A stretch of 64,000 nt of DNA from Pectobacterium wasabiae CFBP 3304 (GCF_001742185.1 NZ_CP015750.1:4464001-4528000), one strand, 5' to 3'; positions 27,187-38,001 are shown, counted from the first letter of the stretch. Translations and numbers: made by a program. Notes: a model not told the origin generated them from the sequence alone.

Positions 27187-28580
27187 CGCAATTTATCCTT
27201 TAGCAGAAAGTCCATGACCGTATCCAACCGGATATGCGGCAACGGCGTGTCTACCGTCATCTCGCGCGGGCGAAATTGATCGAAGTGGAAGCCCTGTGTT
27301 TGCCAAAATGCGGCGCTCGGTAGACGTGCGGGCACTTCACCGGGGTAAACCGTTAACGGCTGGCCGTCGCTGAGCCGATGCCCTTTCAGTGCCGGAATTT
27401 TCTGTCCCTGATGTTCTACGACCCCGCTCTGCGTTGATTGGATCGACGCAATACCCTCGCAACGCATATCTATGCCTTCAAACGCGGCATTCTGCCAGGC
27501 TTCTTGCACCAATTGCTGAAGCAAAGACACCAGGTTGGCATGCTGATCGGCAGTAATGTGATCCGCTTTACTCGCCGCAAACATCAGCTTATCGATGCAG
27601 GGCGCAAACAAACGCCGGAACAGCGTGCGCTTACCGTAGTGAAAACTTTGCATCAGTTGGGTCAGTGCCAGTCGCATGTCGTTAAACGCATGAATGCCGC
27701 TATTGAGCGGTTGCAGGCAGTCGACCAGAACAATTTGTCGGTCGAAGCGCACGAAGTGATCTTTATAGAATCCTTTGACGACCGACTGACAGTAATAGTC
27801 AAAGCGCTTACGCAGCATGCCAATGTTAGTTTTCTCATCCGCCTGCGCCAGTTTAGCTTCACCGATGTTATTCACCTGCGGCCAGGGGAAGAATTGCAGC
27901 ACCGGTGCTCCCGCCAGATCGCCCGGCAGCACAAACCGACCCGGTTGAATGAAGTGCAGTCCTTCCTGTTTGCAGCGGTGCAAATAGTCGGTGTAGGCCT
28001 GCGCCACCTCGGCTAACTGATTTTCATCCGCTGGCGCTAGCGGGTCGATTTTCTCGCACAGGGTCAGCCAGGGCTTCGCCCATTCAATGCGTCCCCCATG
28101 CAACAAACCGCTCATCTGCTGCGACCAGCTCAGATAGGTTTGTTCCAGCAGCGGTAAATCCAGCAGCCATTCGCCGGGGTAATCGACAATTTCGAGATAC
28201 AGCGTTGAGGTGTCTTTAAAGTGGCGCAGCAGCGAATCTTTGGAACGATAGCGCAGCGCCAGTCGGATCTCACTCACGCCGCGCGTCGGCGTCGGCCAGT
28301 CCGGTGGCGAGCCATACAGCGACGCCATGCCTTCATCATAGGCAAAGCGCGGCACGCCCAAATCGCGCTGTGGCACGCGCTTCACACCGAGCAAACGCTC
28401 TTCGCGCACGGGGGAAAACATCGGCAGATGCGCCCCACTGTGGGTGTTCAATAATTGATTAACGAACGCGGTGATAAACGCGGTTTTGCCGCTGCGGCTC
28501 AGCCCGGTGACAGCAATCCGCAGATGGCGATCCACACTACGATTGACCAGTGAGTTAATCTCGTTTTGTAGTCGACTCAT
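27183..28580 (-). CDS. ycjX: P-loop protein YcjX
   Basis: A 465-residue nucleotide-binding protein, exactly the E. coli length, of the DUF463 family. The Walker A motif GLSRSGKT is near residue 25, with long family-specific blocks such as [20 protein letters not shown] and [19 protein letters not shown]. The start at 28580 (MSRLQNEIN) aligns with E. coli; ATGs at 28592 and 28625 are in frame, and AGGAG sits immediately before 28592, so the start is not certain. It lies downstream of pspC in the same direction and is probably a distal part of the psp operon. Confidence 0.92.
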   Translation of the reverse strand: MSRLQNEINSLVNRSVDRHLRIAVTGLSRSGKTAFITAFVNQLLNTHSGAHLPMFSPVREERLLGVKRVPQRDLGVPRFAYDEGMASLYGSPPDWPTPTRGVSEIRLALRYRSKDSLLRHFKDTSTLYLEIVDYPGEWLLDLPLLEQTYLSWSQQMSGLLHGGRIEWAKPWLTLCEKIDPLAPADENQLAEVAQAYTDYLHRCKQEGLHFIQPGRFVLPGDLAGAPVLQFFPWPQVNNIGEAKLAQADEKTNIGMLRKRFDYYCQSVVKGFYKDHFVRFDRQIVLVDCLQPLNSGIHAFNDMRLALTQLMQSFHYGKRTLFRRLFAPCIDKLMFAASKADHITADQHANLVSLLQQLVQEAWQNAAFEGIDMRCEGIASIQSTQSGVVEHQGQKIPALKGHRLSDGQPLTVYPGEVPARLPSAAFWQTQGFHFDQFRPREMTVDTPLPHIRLDTVMDFLLKDKLR

Positions 28581-28671
28581 TGAATGAACCATCACTCCTG
28601 TTGTTGAAAAAGTGTGTCGTTGCAAAAGTGCATTCAGGCTACCGCATTGATCGCGGAGAAAAAAGCAGCGC

Positions 28672-28714
28672 GACGTTATCCACTTGCGATCGGCATCGCA
28701 TGGTAGATAACGTC
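28672..28714. other. Large nested hairpin between pspC and ycjX
   Basis: Outer stem GACGTTATC / GATAACGTC encloses an inner GCGAT-CGGC-ATCGC stem. With no T tract it is more likely an mRNA processing or stabilising element than a terminator. It marks the place where pspD stands in E. coli. Confidence 0.55.
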
Positions 28715-28755
28715 AGCGGCGGTTTTAACAAATGAATGTCATAACCGATGACGAA

Positions 28756-29121
28756 TTACAGATGACGAAAGCGGTTCTGAACGCCAAATGTGTCCGAGGT
28801 GACATAGCGTTCAATGCTACGCAGGCGCTGTTCGCTGGCCTGCAATGTCGCGTCAGCCTCATTCAGCAGTTGATTGGGTGTCCGGGCTGGCTTTTCATCC
28901 TCAAACCCCGTCCCTGCCGGGGCCGGATCGAGCATAAACGTCAGGATGATGTAGGCCACAATGGTGAAAAAGAACAGGCCGAAAAACATCGACAGCACTA
29001 CGATTACCCGTAAAAGTTTCACCGGCACGTCAAAATAACGTGCTAAACCAGCACAAACTCCTTTCAGCATCCCTTCTTCCGGTATGCGGTATAACGTTTT
29101 ACCTGACCATGTATTTTTCAT
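28756..29121 (-). CDS. pspC: Phage shock protein C
   Basis: A 121-residue PspC-domain protein: cytoplasmic TLYRIPEEGMLKGVCAGLARYFD block, then one strong membrane helix (about 39-64) and a hydrophilic C-terminal tail. With PspB it senses inner-membrane stress and pulls PspA off PspF. Its start overlaps the pspB stop (shared base at 29121), a sign of translational coupling. Confidence 0.95.
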   Translation of the reverse strand: MKNTWSGKTLYRIPEEGMLKGVCAGLARYFDVPVKLLRVIVVLSMFFGLFFFTIVAYIILTFMLDPAPAGTGFEDEKPARTPNQLLNEADATLQASEQRLRSIERYVTSDTFGVQNRFRHL

Positions 29122-29345
29122 TACGATTTTCTCCAGTCCGGGTGTTCTGCATCCAGAATGTCTTCCAGCGCCCTGATACGCTCACGCATACGGCTAGACT
29201 CCTCCGTTAAACGCACCAGACGTTGCATATCGTGTTGTCCCAGTTGAGCACTGTCTTTACGCTGGCTGTAATGTAGCCAAAGCCATATCGGCGCCACAAA
29301 CAACATGAAAATGGTCAGCGGAATGGCAAGAAACAACGCACTCAT
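29121..29345 (-). CDS. pspB: Phage shock protein B
   Basis: A 74-residue inner membrane protein: N-terminal helix (LFLAIPLTIFMLFVAPIWLWLHY), then a Leu-zipper-like amphipathic region (RLTEESSRMRERIRALEDIL). It is the partner of PspC in stress sensing. GGAGACAC precedes the start. Confidence 0.95.
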   Translation of the reverse strand: MSALFLAIPLTIFMLFVAPIWLWLHYSQRKDSAQLGQHDMQRLVRLTEESSRMRERIRALEDILDAEHPDWRKS

Positions 29346-29424
29346 TGTGTCTCCTTAGTTATTATTCACACGCTGGTGGCTGCCGTTTTCTAACGACAGC
29401 CATCCGATGGCGTTTACGCTTTGA

Positions 29425-30090
29425 TTACTCTGCTGGCTTAACTTTAGCTTTAAGCGCCGCCAGTTGCGCGCTGATTTCATCGTCAGCTTTCAGTTCGGCA
29501 AACTGCTGATCCAGCGATTTTTGTTTCCCCAGCCCGTGGCTTTCCGCTTCCGCTTCCATCGTGTCAATACGGCGTTCAAACTGATCAAAACGCGCCATGG
29601 CTTCATCCAGCTTACCGCTATCCAGTTGGCGGCGTACATCACGCGACGATGCCGCAGCCTGATGGCGCAACGTCAGCGCCTGCTGGCGAGCGCGAGTTTC
29701 GCTTAGTTTATTTTCTAACTCACCGATTTCACGCTTCATGCGATCCAGCGTTTCATCCACGCTTTCAGCTTCATGTTGCAGCACGGCGATCAGGTCAGTC
29801 AGTTTCTGCTTCTCAATCAGCGCTGCACGCGCCAGATCGTCTTTATCTTTACGCAGCGCCAACTCTGCTTTTTCCTGCCACTGATCTTGCTGACCATGTG
29901 CTTGTTCAATACGGCGGGCAATCTGTTTCTTTTCTGCCAGCGCCCGCGCCGAGGTTGAACGCACTTCAACCAGCGTATCTTCCATTTCCTGAATCATCAG
30001 CCGCACCAATTTCTGCGGATCTTCCGCTTTATCCAGCAATGAATTGATGTTGGCGTTCACGATGTCGGCAAAACGAGAAAAAATACCCAT
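29425..30090 (-). CDS. pspA: Phage shock protein A
   Basis: A 221-residue ESCRT-III-like coiled-coil protein (E. coli PspA 222), almost entirely helical, with the amphipathic N-terminal helix [20 protein letters not shown] that binds membranes. It inhibits PspF when free and oligomerises on damaged inner membrane to limit proton leakage. It is the first gene of pspABC, behind a sigma-54 promoter. Confidence 0.97.
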   Translation of the reverse strand: MGIFSRFADIVNANINSLLDKAEDPQKLVRLMIQEMEDTLVEVRSTSARALAEKKQIARRIEQAHGQQDQWQEKAELALRKDKDDLARAALIEKQKLTDLIAVLQHEAESVDETLDRMKREIGELENKLSETRARQQALTLRHQAAASSRDVRRQLDSGKLDEAMARFDQFERRIDTMEAEAESHGLGKQKSLDQQFAELKADDEISAQLAALKAKVKPAE

Positions 30091-30181
30091 AATTACATCC
30101 TCTTCATGATTTCCAGCGTCTGATTACGCCTGATTTATCATCGTGACCGGCCGAGCCAGTCGCGATCTCTCTCTAGATATA

Positions 30182-30197
30182 TCAATAAGCATGCCAA
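30182..30197 (-). promoter_or_regulatory. Sigma-54 promoter of pspA
   Basis: On the minus strand TTGGCATGCTTATTGA has the GG (-24) and TTG (-12) elements with correct spacing (TGGCATG-N4-TTGA), about 92 bases before pspA. PspF-binding sites would lie at about 30210-30300; they are not resolved by eye. Confidence 0.75.
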
Positions 30198-30315
30198 CTT
30201 TTAATTCTATTTAACTAACTGAAAATAAAAGAATAGATAATTTTGACTATTTTTTCCTTTTCGTTAAATTAGTCAAATACACTAACAGTTAGTAAAAATA
30301 ACACGGTGGAACATC

Positions 30316-31302
30316 ATGCTTCAGGAAAAAGAGAATCTGCTGGGCGAAGCCAACAGCTTTTTAGAGGTACTGGAACAGGTGTCGCAGTTAGCACAGTTAA
30401 ATAAACCGGTGCTGGTAATCGGCGAGCGCGGTACAGGTAAGGAGCTGATCGCCAGCCGCCTGCATTATCTTTCACCGCGTTGGCAAGGGCCGTTCGTTTC
30501 CCTGAACTGCGCGGCGCTCAACGAAAATCTGCTCGATTCCGAGTTATTTGGTCATGAAGCGGGTGCCTTTACCGGGGCACAGAAGCGCCATTTGGGACGC
30601 TTCGAGCGTGCCGACGGTGGAACGCTGTTTTTAGATGAACTCGCCACCGCACCGATGCTGGTGCAGGAAAAACTACTGCGTGTGATCGAATACGGCATGC
30701 TGGAACGCGTCGGCGGCAGAGATCAGCTACAGGTTGATGTGCGTCTGGTGTGCGCCACCAATGACGATCTGCCTGCGCTGGCTGCCAGCGGTAAGTTCCG
30801 CGCCGACCTGCTCGATCGTCTGGCCTTCGACGTTGTGCAACTTCCGCCGCTGCGCGAACGTCAGCAAGACATTATGTTATTAGCAGATAATTTTGCGATT
30901 CAGATGTGCCGCGAATTGCACCTGCCGTTGTTTCCTGGTTTTACAACTACCGCACGCGAAACGCTGCTGAATTACGACTGGCCGGGCAATATTCGTGAAC
31001 TGAAAAATGTAGTTGAACGCTCAGTGTATCGTCACGGCGATAGCGAACAGCCTCTCGATACCATCATTCTGAACCCCTTCCACCGAACTACCGCCGTTCA
31101 GGAAAAACCACTGACAGCAACGGGTCAGCCGGATTTACCGTTGGACATGAAGCCATGGCTGCTGGAACAAGAGAAAGGCTTGATTGTTCGGGCGTTAAAT
31201 CAAGCAAAGTTTAACCAGCGCAAGGCCGCTGAGCTGCTGGGATTAACCTATCACCAGTTGCGCGGATTGCTGAAGAAACACGATATTGCGGTGAATGAAT
31301 GA
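30316..31302 (+). CDS. pspF: Phage shock operon activator PspF
   Basis: A 328-residue sigma-54 enhancer-binding protein without receiver domain: AAA+ domain with GERGTGKE Walker A, an intact GAFTGA loop (EAGAFTGAQKRH), LFLDE Walker B and a C-terminal Fis-type HTH (QRKAAELLGLTYHQLRGLL). It activates the divergent pspABC promoter and is held inactive by PspA. The arrangement matches E. coli. Confidence 0.96.
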   Translation: MLQEKENLLGEANSFLEVLEQVSQLAQLNKPVLVIGERGTGKELIASRLHYLSPRWQGPFVSLNCAALNENLLDSELFGHEAGAFTGAQKRHLGRFERADGGTLFLDELATAPMLVQEKLLRVIEYGMLERVGGRDQLQVDVRLVCATNDDLPALAASGKFRADLLDRLAFDVVQLPPLRERQQDIMLLADNFAIQMCRELHLPLFPGFTTTARETLLNYDWPGNIRELKNVVERSVYRHGDSEQPLDTIILNPFHRTTAVQEKPLTATGQPDLPLDMKPWLLEQEKGLIVRALNQAKFNQRKAAELLGLTYHQLRGLLKKHDIAVNE

Positions 31303-31317
31303 GACGTGGGGAAGAAA

Positions 31318-31337
31318 GCGGGCGCATCAACGCCCGC
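31318..31337. terminator. Hairpin between pspF and celV
   Basis: GCGGGCG-CATCAA-CGCCCGC. On the minus strand it is followed by TTTCTTC, so it more likely ends celV, with some effect on pspF. Confidence 0.6.
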
Positions 31338-31371
31338 ACGATCAGTCGGTTAATGAGTCAATAACGCGATA

Positions 31372-32898
31372 TTACGGCTCTACGCCCCAGACCAGCGTAC
31401 CTTTATCATGCACAGTGATCTTATCCCAGTTGGTGTAACTCGTGACGTTAGAGCCGTATGAATAGTCATTCGTCTCATTCACGTTGCTCCAGTCACCGGC
31501 ATGGATACGCACCTGCACTTCACCCGTTTCCGCGCCCGGTTGAAGCGATCCCGCGCCGCTGGCAAAGGTCACCAGAACGTAACGGTTGGCCTTATCGGTG
31601 CTGGCGGCTGGCGTCCCTGTGCTGGTCACAATGTTGTTAGGGCCGACGTTCGCCCAGTCAACAAAGAGGTTAGCGCCAGGCTTACCATCATCATGGAAGT
31701 AGTAGCGGATTTGCAGATCGCTCAGTTTGATCGCCGTACTTCCGGTGTTTTTGATGTTGACGGCCATACGAATCGCATCATCGGAAGGATTGTTATCCAC
31801 ATTGCGATATTGCAGCACGATGTCACCCGTGGTTCCGTTACCTGGGTTAGTCGGCTCTGTTGGCGTCGTTGGTGTCGTCGGCGTATCGCCACCGCTCAGA
31901 TCTGCCCCCGCACGAACCTGCTCTCTGACAAATTTTCCTGACGTTGACAGATTTTGCTCCGTCCAGCCACCTGATTTACTCGCCCCCGGTGACAGCGCCG
32001 CAGACGCTTCTGACTTATCGTTAAGCGACCAGTTCACCCAGCTTACGCCTCGGTTATTCAGGAAATCGATCCAGGTCTGCGATTCTGGCAGGAACGGCCC
32101 ACCATTGCCGGACGCATCGCTGGTTCCCCACTCGCTGACGAAAATGGCAGCGCCACGGCTTTGTGCATAGTCAATGCGATCGCGCAGGAATTGCCCGTGC
32201 GTACCGGCATAGAAATGCAGCGCGTACAGGGTATTCGGATCGGGCAGTTGATTGTCCGCCGCATCATGAATATCCTGACTCCAGGTGCCGGTGCCAACGA
32301 TAATGAGGTTATCGGGATCTTTGCTACGGATGGTGTCAGTGACTTCCAGCGCATAAGGCCGAATTTGTCCGTTCCACGTCACGCCGCCGTTGGGTTCATT
32401 GGCGATTTCATAAATCACGTTCGGCGAGCTGCCATATAACCCAGCCATTTCGGCAAAGAAGGTTTTTGCCTGTGCTTTATAAGTATTGGGGTCGTTATCC
32501 GACAAAATGTGCCAGTCGATAATGATGTAGACGCCAAGGTTTTGCGCCGCGGCGACAGCCTCTTTTACCTTATTGGCGATGGACGGGTTAGCGATATAAC
32601 CATCCTCCGCCGTGTACATGGCGACGCGGAACACGTTAATCCCCCAGTCATCACGCAGCCATTTCATCGAATCTTTGTTTACGTAGTCACCAAACCACTG
32701 CAAACCGTGCGAACTGATCCCCCTCAGTTGTACTCTTTTTCCCTGTTCATCGACCAATCGTCCATTTTCGATGGACAACTGGCCATGCGTTTCCACCGGG
32801 GTGGCGGATAGTGCGGAGAAACTGAGCGACATGCCCAACACCGTTGTTACCACACCTAACGTCAATTTCCTGACGATTTGCTTCCTTCTGAGCCACAT
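31372..32898 (-). CDS. celV: Secreted endoglucanase CelV (GH5-CBM3)
   Basis: A 508-residue plant cell-wall cellulase. An extended signal peptide ([17 protein letters not shown]...SALSA) is followed by a GH5 catalytic domain (about 35-325). The acid/base is Glu168 in ANEPNG and the nucleophile Glu256 in SEWGTS. A Thr/Pro linker ([15 protein letters not shown]) and a C-terminal CBM3 cellulose-binding domain (about 365-508) complete it. The architecture and sequence match CelV of Pectobacterium carotovorum, an endo-beta-1,4-glucanase exported by the Out type II system and contributing to soft rot. The start at 32898 has GGAGATAAGGA before it; ATGs 15 and 45 bases upstream are in frame. It lies between pspF and ryhB, where E. 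coli has other genes. Confidence 0.93.
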   Translation of the reverse strand: MWLRRKQIVRKLTLGVVTTVLGMSLSFSALSATPVETHGQLSIENGRLVDEQGKRVQLRGISSHGLQWFGDYVNKDSMKWLRDDWGINVFRVAMYTAEDGYIANPSIANKVKEAVAAAQNLGVYIIIDWHILSDNDPNTYKAQAKTFFAEMAGLYGSSPNVIYEIANEPNGGVTWNGQIRPYALEVTDTIRSKDPDNLIIVGTGTWSQDIHDAADNQLPDPNTLYALHFYAGTHGQFLRDRIDYAQSRGAAIFVSEWGTSDASGNGGPFLPESQTWIDFLNNRGVSWVNWSLNDKSEASAALSPGASKSGGWTEQNLSTSGKFVREQVRAGADLSGGDTPTTPTTPTEPTNPGNGTTGDIVLQYRNVDNNPSDDAIRMAVNIKNTGSTAIKLSDLQIRYYFHDDGKPGANLFVDWANVGPNNIVTSTGTPAASTDKANRYVLVTFASGAGSLQPGAETGEVQVRIHAGDWSNVNETNDYSYGSNVTSYTNWDKITVHDKGTLVWGVEP

Positions 32899-33064
32899 AT
32901 TCCTTATCTCCATTGTGAACACCCATAAGCTGGGTATAGGCATGATAAGGGAGATTTTCGCTCCCGCAAATAATTTAAGAAATATCCCAATCAGTTTGAT
33001 TTTATTAATTATTTACAGAGAAATAGTAAGCAAGACAAGCATCTGAAGAAGCCATTTTTCAGGC

Positions 33065-33160
33065 AAAAAAAAGCCAGCACGTAGGCTGGCTAAAATAATA
33101 CTGGAAGCAATGTGAGCAATGTCGTGCTCTCCTTCAGTGCCTGCGAGAAGCCACCGTCGA
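33065..33160 (-). ncRNA. ryhB: RyhB small RNA
   Basis: The minus strand contains the RyhB core GCACGACATTGCTCACATTG, then CTTCCAGTATTA, nearly identical to E. coli ryhB. It is followed by the terminator AGCCAGC-CTACGT-GCTGGCT and eight T. The 5' part is less conserved, as in other genera, so the 5' end (near 33160) is estimated from the -10 position. RyhB is transcribed in iron starvation and, with Hfq, shuts down mRNAs of iron-using proteins. It is flanked by celV downstream and an SDR gene upstream, and no protein frame overlaps it. Confidence 0.93.
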
Positions 33161-33170
33161 AGTGCAAAGT

Positions 33171-33201
33171 AATGATAATAGTTATCAGTATCATCTGTAA
33201 A
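33171..33201 (-). promoter_or_regulatory. ryhB promoter with Fur box
   Basis: On the minus strand TTTACA (33196-33201), 18-base spacer, TATCAT (33172-33177). The spacer and -10 are covered by ACTGATAACTATTATCATT, a good match to the Fur box (GATAATGATAATCATTATC). This predicts repression by Fur-Fe2+. Confidence 0.82.
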
Positions 33202-33371
33202 GCACTTTGTTGAGAATTTTTCTCATTACCATACTGATTATGGGGTTCCTAACCGTTTATTTAACGCTAATCAGGATTCTTTCTTGGGAAACGGAAGATA
33301 TCGCTCGTTAAGGCTAAACCTCGGGCATATCCACCGTCAAAAAGCCATAACTAGCATTGTTTCTTCTTATT

Positions 33372-34205
33372 TCACAACTCCTTATCTACACTCAGCGCTA
33401 TCGACCTGGTTTCCTCCAAAATCTGGAGTCGAGTATTCAGCGCACTGCGAATCGAGTGATATGCCTTGCTGCCAAGCGCCAGACGGAAAGGTGGAGTATC
33501 TGCATCCGCAGCAGCAATAATGGCTTCTGCCGTTTTGGCCGCATCACCCAAGATGGCAATACTGCCATCTGCCAGCCCCCTGCGTACGTCACCTGCTGGT
33601 GTATTATCGTAACAGTCTATCTGCTGGGCAATATCCACCCCGCTGGCGAAATTTGTATCAGTCGGCCCAGGCTCCGCTATCAGAAAATCAATCCCGAAAG
33701 GAGCCACTTCCTGCGCAACAGATTCAATGAAACCTTCAATACCCCATTTGGTGGCGTGGTACAGACTGAAATTTGGCCAGGCAATTTGACCGCCTTCTGA
33801 CGATACCTGAACAATACGCCCGCCTCCCTGTCGACGCAGATACGGTACCGCAGCACGAATAAACTGGATGGAGCCAGTGAGATTGGTGGAAATCTGCCTG
33901 TCTATCTGCGTATCACTAACCTCTTCCGCTGCGCCGAACAGGCCATACCCAGCATTACTCACCAGCACATCAATATGGCCAGCACGATCAAATGCTGTTT
34001 GCACGGCTCTACGTATTGCCGCAGTGTCTGTTACGTCCAACAACAAGATGTGCAGTTGTTCGCCATATTCCGTCAACAATTCATTCAGGGCTCCAGGGGT
34101 GCGCAAAGTGGCAAATACCCGGTCACCTCGTGCAAGCAGGCGCTCAGTCATCGTCCTCCCTAATCCGGTGGACGTACCGGTAATAAACCACGTTTTTACA
34201 TTCAT
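33372..34205 (-). CDS. Short-chain dehydrogenase/reductase
   Basis: A 277-residue classical SDR: NAD(P)-binding TGTSTGLG at about 8-15, NNAG equivalent SNAGYG, and the catalytic Ser with YHATK (Tyr-x3-Lys). The start at 34205 has GGAGAACAGCA upstream. The substrate is unknown; such SDR genes next to a divergent LysR gene are usually controlled by that regulator. It looks like a cargo pair inserted together. Confidence 0.86.
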   Translation of the reverse strand: MNVKTWFITGTSTGLGRTMTERLLARGDRVFATLRTPGALNELLTEYGEQLHILLLDVTDTAAIRRAVQTAFDRAGHIDVLVSNAGYGLFGAAEEVSDTQIDRQISTNLTGSIQFIRAAVPYLRRQGGGRIVQVSSEGGQIAWPNFSLYHATKWGIEGFIESVAQEVAPFGIDFLIAEPGPTDTNFASGVDIAQQIDCYDNTPAGDVRRGLADGSIAILGDAAKTAEAIIAAADADTPPFRLALGSKAYHSIRSALNTRLQILEETRSIALSVDKEL

Positions 34206-34311
34206 TGCTGTTCTCCACAAAAAATCATTAATCCGCAATCACAGATTATGGCAACATGGTTAGTATGATAAGACTCACCAAATAACATGAAGAGGTGAAA
34301 TAAAATCACCA

Positions 34312-35241
34312 ATGAAAACCCCAACTCTCTCTGATCTGAAAGCGTTTATGGCTGTGGCGGAGCAACGTAGCTTTCGACGTGCGGCAGACCTATCCGGTGT
34401 TACCCGATCCACGCTAAGCCATGCCATTCGTGGGCTGGAAGAGCGCCTTGGCGTTCGGCTGCTGCACCGCACCACGCGCAGCGTAGCACTGACGGAAGCA
34501 GGGGAGCAGTTATTACAACGGATGCGACCTCATCTCAGTGGTCTGGAACAGGCGCTGGAAGAAGTCGCTGATACACAAGGGCAACCGATCGGTAGCTTGC
34601 GTATTAACGGGGGGGAAGAGGCTATTCGTCTTTTGTTACATACGGTGGTGCCCAGCTATCAGGCGCTTTATCCCAGCGTGGTTCTTGATCTGACCGTCGA
34701 TGGAAGGCTGGTAGATATTATCGCCGAGGGGTTTGATGCGGGTATTCGGCTAGCAGAAGATGTTCCTAGAGATATGGTTGCGATACGTTTTGGTAATGAT
34801 ATACGTTTTCTTGCGGTGGCATCCCCGGCATATCTAATGAAACATCCTGCACCGTCAGTGCCGGATGATTTGATGCAACACCCATGTATTCGCCAAAGAT
34901 TACCCAGTGGAAAACGTTATCGCTGGGAGTTTTCCCGGCATGGGCAAGACGTTGCTCTTGATGTTCCCGGCACACTGACACTAAACAGCTCACCCTTGAT
35001 GGTATATGCCGCTATACAAGGGCTAGGGATTGCCTATGTCCCAGAAGTTCACGCACGAGCGGCGCTGGATGATGGCAGACTGGTGACGGTGCTGGAGCAA
35101 TGGAGTCCTCCGACCCCTGGTCTGTGCCTTTATTTTCCCGCTAATCGCCATATGCCCGTCAGCCTGCGGGCCTTGGTGGACACGATTAAGAAAACGTCAT
35201 CTGTAGTCAGAAACGTAGTGGCTGAAACCAATAAGGCATAG
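34312..35241 (+). CDS. LysR-family regulator of the SDR gene
   Basis: A 309-residue LTTR: N-terminal winged HTH (LSDLKAFMAVAEQRSFRRAA, then GVTRSTLSHAIRGLE) and a C-terminal substrate-binding domain. It is divergent from the SDR gene with about 107 bases between starts, the classic arrangement for control of the neighbour. The C-terminal part resembles the CrgA/DsdC-like subgroup that regulates oxidoreductases. The inducer is unknown. Confidence 0.88.
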   Translation: MKTPTLSDLKAFMAVAEQRSFRRAADLSGVTRSTLSHAIRGLEERLGVRLLHRTTRSVALTEAGEQLLQRMRPHLSGLEQALEEVADTQGQPIGSLRINGGEEAIRLLLHTVVPSYQALYPSVVLDLTVDGRLVDIIAEGFDAGIRLAEDVPRDMVAIRFGNDIRFLAVASPAYLMKHPAPSVPDDLMQHPCIRQRLPSGKRYRWEFSRHGQDVALDVPGTLTLNSSPLMVYAAIQGLGIAYVPEVHARAALDDGRLVTVLEQWSPPTPGLCLYFPANRHMPVSLRALVDTIKKTSSVVRNVVAETNKA

Positions 35242-35350
35242 CAGACCCAATACTAGCGGTTGGAAAGTCGCCAGACGCACACAACAAGAGTGGGGAGGAT
35301 GCCAAGAGTGCGATACACTCTCTATAACCGTATTGACTGAAAAATCCCGT

Positions 35351-37039
35351 ATGTTCGGAAAAACCTGTTTCGCACTGGCACTCACCTGGCTGGCTTTACC
35401 TGCACTGGCCGCACCGCAACCCGTGCTAACGCCGCCTGCTCCGTTGGAAAATATTCACCAGAGCGGTTTTGTCTATTGCGTCAATGATGTCCTGAACACG
35501 TTTAACCCGCAGATGGCGCGCAGCGGCGTCACGATCGATACACTGGCGGCGCAACTTTACGATCGCCTGCTGGACGTTGATCCTTATACTTATCGGTTGA
35601 TGCCAGAACTGGCGCAGCGCTGGGAAGTATTGGATAACGGTTCAACGTATCGCTTCTATCTGCGCCACGATGTGCCATTCCAGAGCACCGACTGGTTCAG
35701 CCCAACCCGCAATATGAATGCCGACGACGTGATATTCAGTTTCCAGCGGATGCTGGATAAAAAACACCCATACCATGATGTCAACGGCGGTGAATATCCC
35801 TATTTCGACAGCCTGCAATTCGCCGATTCGGTGCAAAGCATTCGTAAGTTGGGCGAGTACAGTATTGAAATCCGTCTAAACAGCCCAGATGCCTCTTTCC
35901 TGTGGCATCTGGCGACGCACTACGCGCCGATTCTGTCCGCTGAATACGCCCAACGTCTGGCGAAAGAGGATAAGAAAGAGCGACTGGATCGCGAACCGGT
36001 CGGCACCGGGCCTTATCTACTTAATGAATACCGCACCGGACAATATATCCGGCTGACGCGCAACGCCGACTATTGGCGCGGCTTGCCACGGATGCCGCAG
36101 GTGGTTATCGATCTTGGCTCTGGCGGTACGGGCCGTTTATCCAAGCTGTTGACGGGCGAATGTGATGTTCTCGCTTACCCTGCCGCTAGCCAGTTAACCA
36201 TCTTGCGTAATGACCCGCGTCTGCGTCTCTCGCTACGTCCCGGCATGAACGTCGCCTATCTGGCCTTCAACGTGCGTAAACCCCCGTTGGACGATCGCCG
36301 CGTGCGGGAAGCCATCGCGCTGGCGATCAATAACGACAGGCTGATGCAGTCAATCTATTACGGCACAGCGGAAACCGCAGCCTCTATTCTGCCCCGCGCC
36401 TCGTGGGCCTATGACAATGAATCGCAGATTACGGAATATAACCCACAAAAAGCGCGACAAATCTTGCAGGACCTGAAGCTGACCAGCCTGAACCTGCGTC
36501 TGTGGGTGCCCAGCACCTCGCAGTCCTACAACCCCAGCCCGCTGAAAACGGCGGAGTTGATACAGGCCGATCTGGCACAGGTTGGCATCACTGTCACTAT
36601 CGTTCCGGTGGAAGGTCGCTTTCAGGAAGCGCGGTTGATGGAACTCAGCCACGATTTAACGCTGGCGGGCTGGGCAACAGACAGTAATGACCCGGACAGT
36701 TTTTTCCGACCGTTGCTAAGCTGTGCGGCGATTCGTTCCCAGAGCAACTACGCGCACTGGTGCGATCCTACCTTTGATGAAGTGCTACAAAACGCGCTTT
36801 CATCACAGCAACTCTCGAAGCGGATTGACTATTATCAGCAGGCACAGCGTATTCTGGCAGAACAATTACCCGTTCTACCGCTAGCGTCGTCATTGCGACT
36901 GCTCGCCTACCGCTATGACATGAAAGGGCTGGTATTGAGCCCGTTCGGCAATGCGTCATTCGCGGGTGTGTATCGTGAAGGTCAACAGGCGCAGCAGAAG
37001 CCCCCTGCACCGGAAACCGTGGAGGAAGCACAGCCGTGA
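35351..37039 (+). CDS. sapA: Sap ABC transporter substrate-binding protein SapA
   Basis: A 562-residue periplasmic class-5 solute-binding protein: signal peptide [20 protein letters not shown], then the SapA-type body and the usual C-terminal lobe ([21 protein letters not shown]). It is the first gene of sapABCDF, which in plant-pathogenic Erwinia relatives and Salmonella is needed for resistance to host antimicrobial peptides. In E. coli SapBCDF exports putrescine. ATG at 35351 is preferred over TTG at 35333. The C-terminus has a Pro/Gln-rich tail. Confidence 0.93.
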   Translation: MFGKTCFALALTWLALPALAAPQPVLTPPAPLENIHQSGFVYCVNDVLNTFNPQMARSGVTIDTLAAQLYDRLLDVDPYTYRLMPELAQRWEVLDNGSTYRFYLRHDVPFQSTDWFSPTRNMNADDVIFSFQRMLDKKHPYHDVNGGEYPYFDSLQFADSVQSIRKLGEYSIEIRLNSPDASFLWHLATHYAPILSAEYAQRLAKEDKKERLDREPVGTGPYLLNEYRTGQYIRLTRNADYWRGLPRMPQVVIDLGSGGTGRLSKLLTGECDVLAYPAASQLTILRNDPRLRLSLRPGMNVAYLAFNVRKPPLDDRRVREAIALAINNDRLMQSIYYGTAETAASILPRASWAYDNESQITEYNPQKARQILQDLKLTSLNLRLWVPSTSQSYNPSPLKTAELIQADLAQVGITVTIVPVEGRFQEARLMELSHDLTLAGWATDSNDPDSFFRPLLSCAAIRSQSNYAHWCDPTFDEVLQNALSSQQLSKRIDYYQQAQRILAEQLPVLPLASSLRLLAYRYDMKGLVLSPFGNASFAGVYREGQQAQQKPPAPETVEEAQP

Positions 37040-38001
37040 TTATTTTTACCTTGCGACGTTTGGTGTTACTGATCGTCACCTTGTCACTGCTGACGCTGGT
37101 TGGCTTTAGCCTCAGTTACTACACGCCCAACGCCCCGCTCAATGGCGCAGCGCTGTTTGATGCCTATCATTTTTATATCAGCAGCCTGCTTCAAGGCGAT
37201 TTCGGTCGTTCCAGCATTAACGGACAGGCCATCAGCGAACTGCTGAAAGAAGTGTTCCCAGCCACGATCGAACTTTGCCTGCTGGCGTTTGCGCTTTCGC
37301 TGCTGGTCGGCATTCCGCTGGGGATTACCGCAGGCGTGATGCAGAATCGCGGGGCAGATATCGTAATCAGCACGCTGGCGCTCATTGGTTTTTCCCTGCC
37401 AGTGTTCTGGCTGGCGCTGCTGTTGACGCTCTTCTTCTCGCTGCATCTCGGCTGGCTGCCGGTTTCGGGCCGTTTCGATCTGCTCTATCAGGTGAAAACC
37501 GTCACCGGATTTGCACTAATTGACGCCTGGCTGTCAGATTCGCCACATCGCGGTGAAATGATCGTCAGCGCCGTCCGCCACCTGATCCTACCGATTACCG
37601 TGCTGGCCGTCGGGCCGACCACCGAGGTTATCCGCCTGATGCGTGTTAGCACTACGGAAATTATCAGTAAAAACTACATTAAAGCGGCGGCAACCCGTGG
37701 GCTATCACGCTTTACCATCATTCGTCGCCACCTGATTCACAACGCGCTGCCGCCGATTATCCCCAAGTTAGGATTACAATTTTCCACCATGCTGACGCTG
37801 ACGATGATTACCGAAGTGGTCTTTAACTGGCCGGGCGTCGGCCGCTGGCTGGTCAATGCGATTCGCCAGCAGGATTTCGCCGCAATTTCTGCGGGCGTGA
37901 TGGTGGTCGGCGCAATGGTCATCACGGTCAACATCCTGTCCGATATCTGGGGCGCGATGGCAAACCCGCTGAAGCACAAGGAATGGTATGCCCTACGATA
38001 A
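37036..38001 (+). CDS. sapB: Sap ABC transporter permease SapB
   Basis: A 321-residue DppB-type permease with six membrane segments and the EAA loop ([27 protein letters not shown]). GTG start overlapping the sapA stop by four bases (GTGA), so translation is coupled. Confidence 0.94.
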   Translation: MIIFTLRRLVLLIVTLSLLTLVGFSLSYYTPNAPLNGAALFDAYHFYISSLLQGDFGRSSINGQAISELLKEVFPATIELCLLAFALSLLVGIPLGITAGVMQNRGADIVISTLALIGFSLPVFWLALLLTLFFSLHLGWLPVSGRFDLLYQVKTVTGFALIDAWLSDSPHRGEMIVSAVRHLILPITVLAVGPTTEVIRLMRVSTTEIISKNYIKAAATRGLSRFTIIRRHLIHNALPPIIPKLGLQFSTMLTLTMITEVVFNWPGVGRWLVNAIRQQDFAAISAGVMVVGAMVITVNILSDIWGAMANPLKHKEWYALR

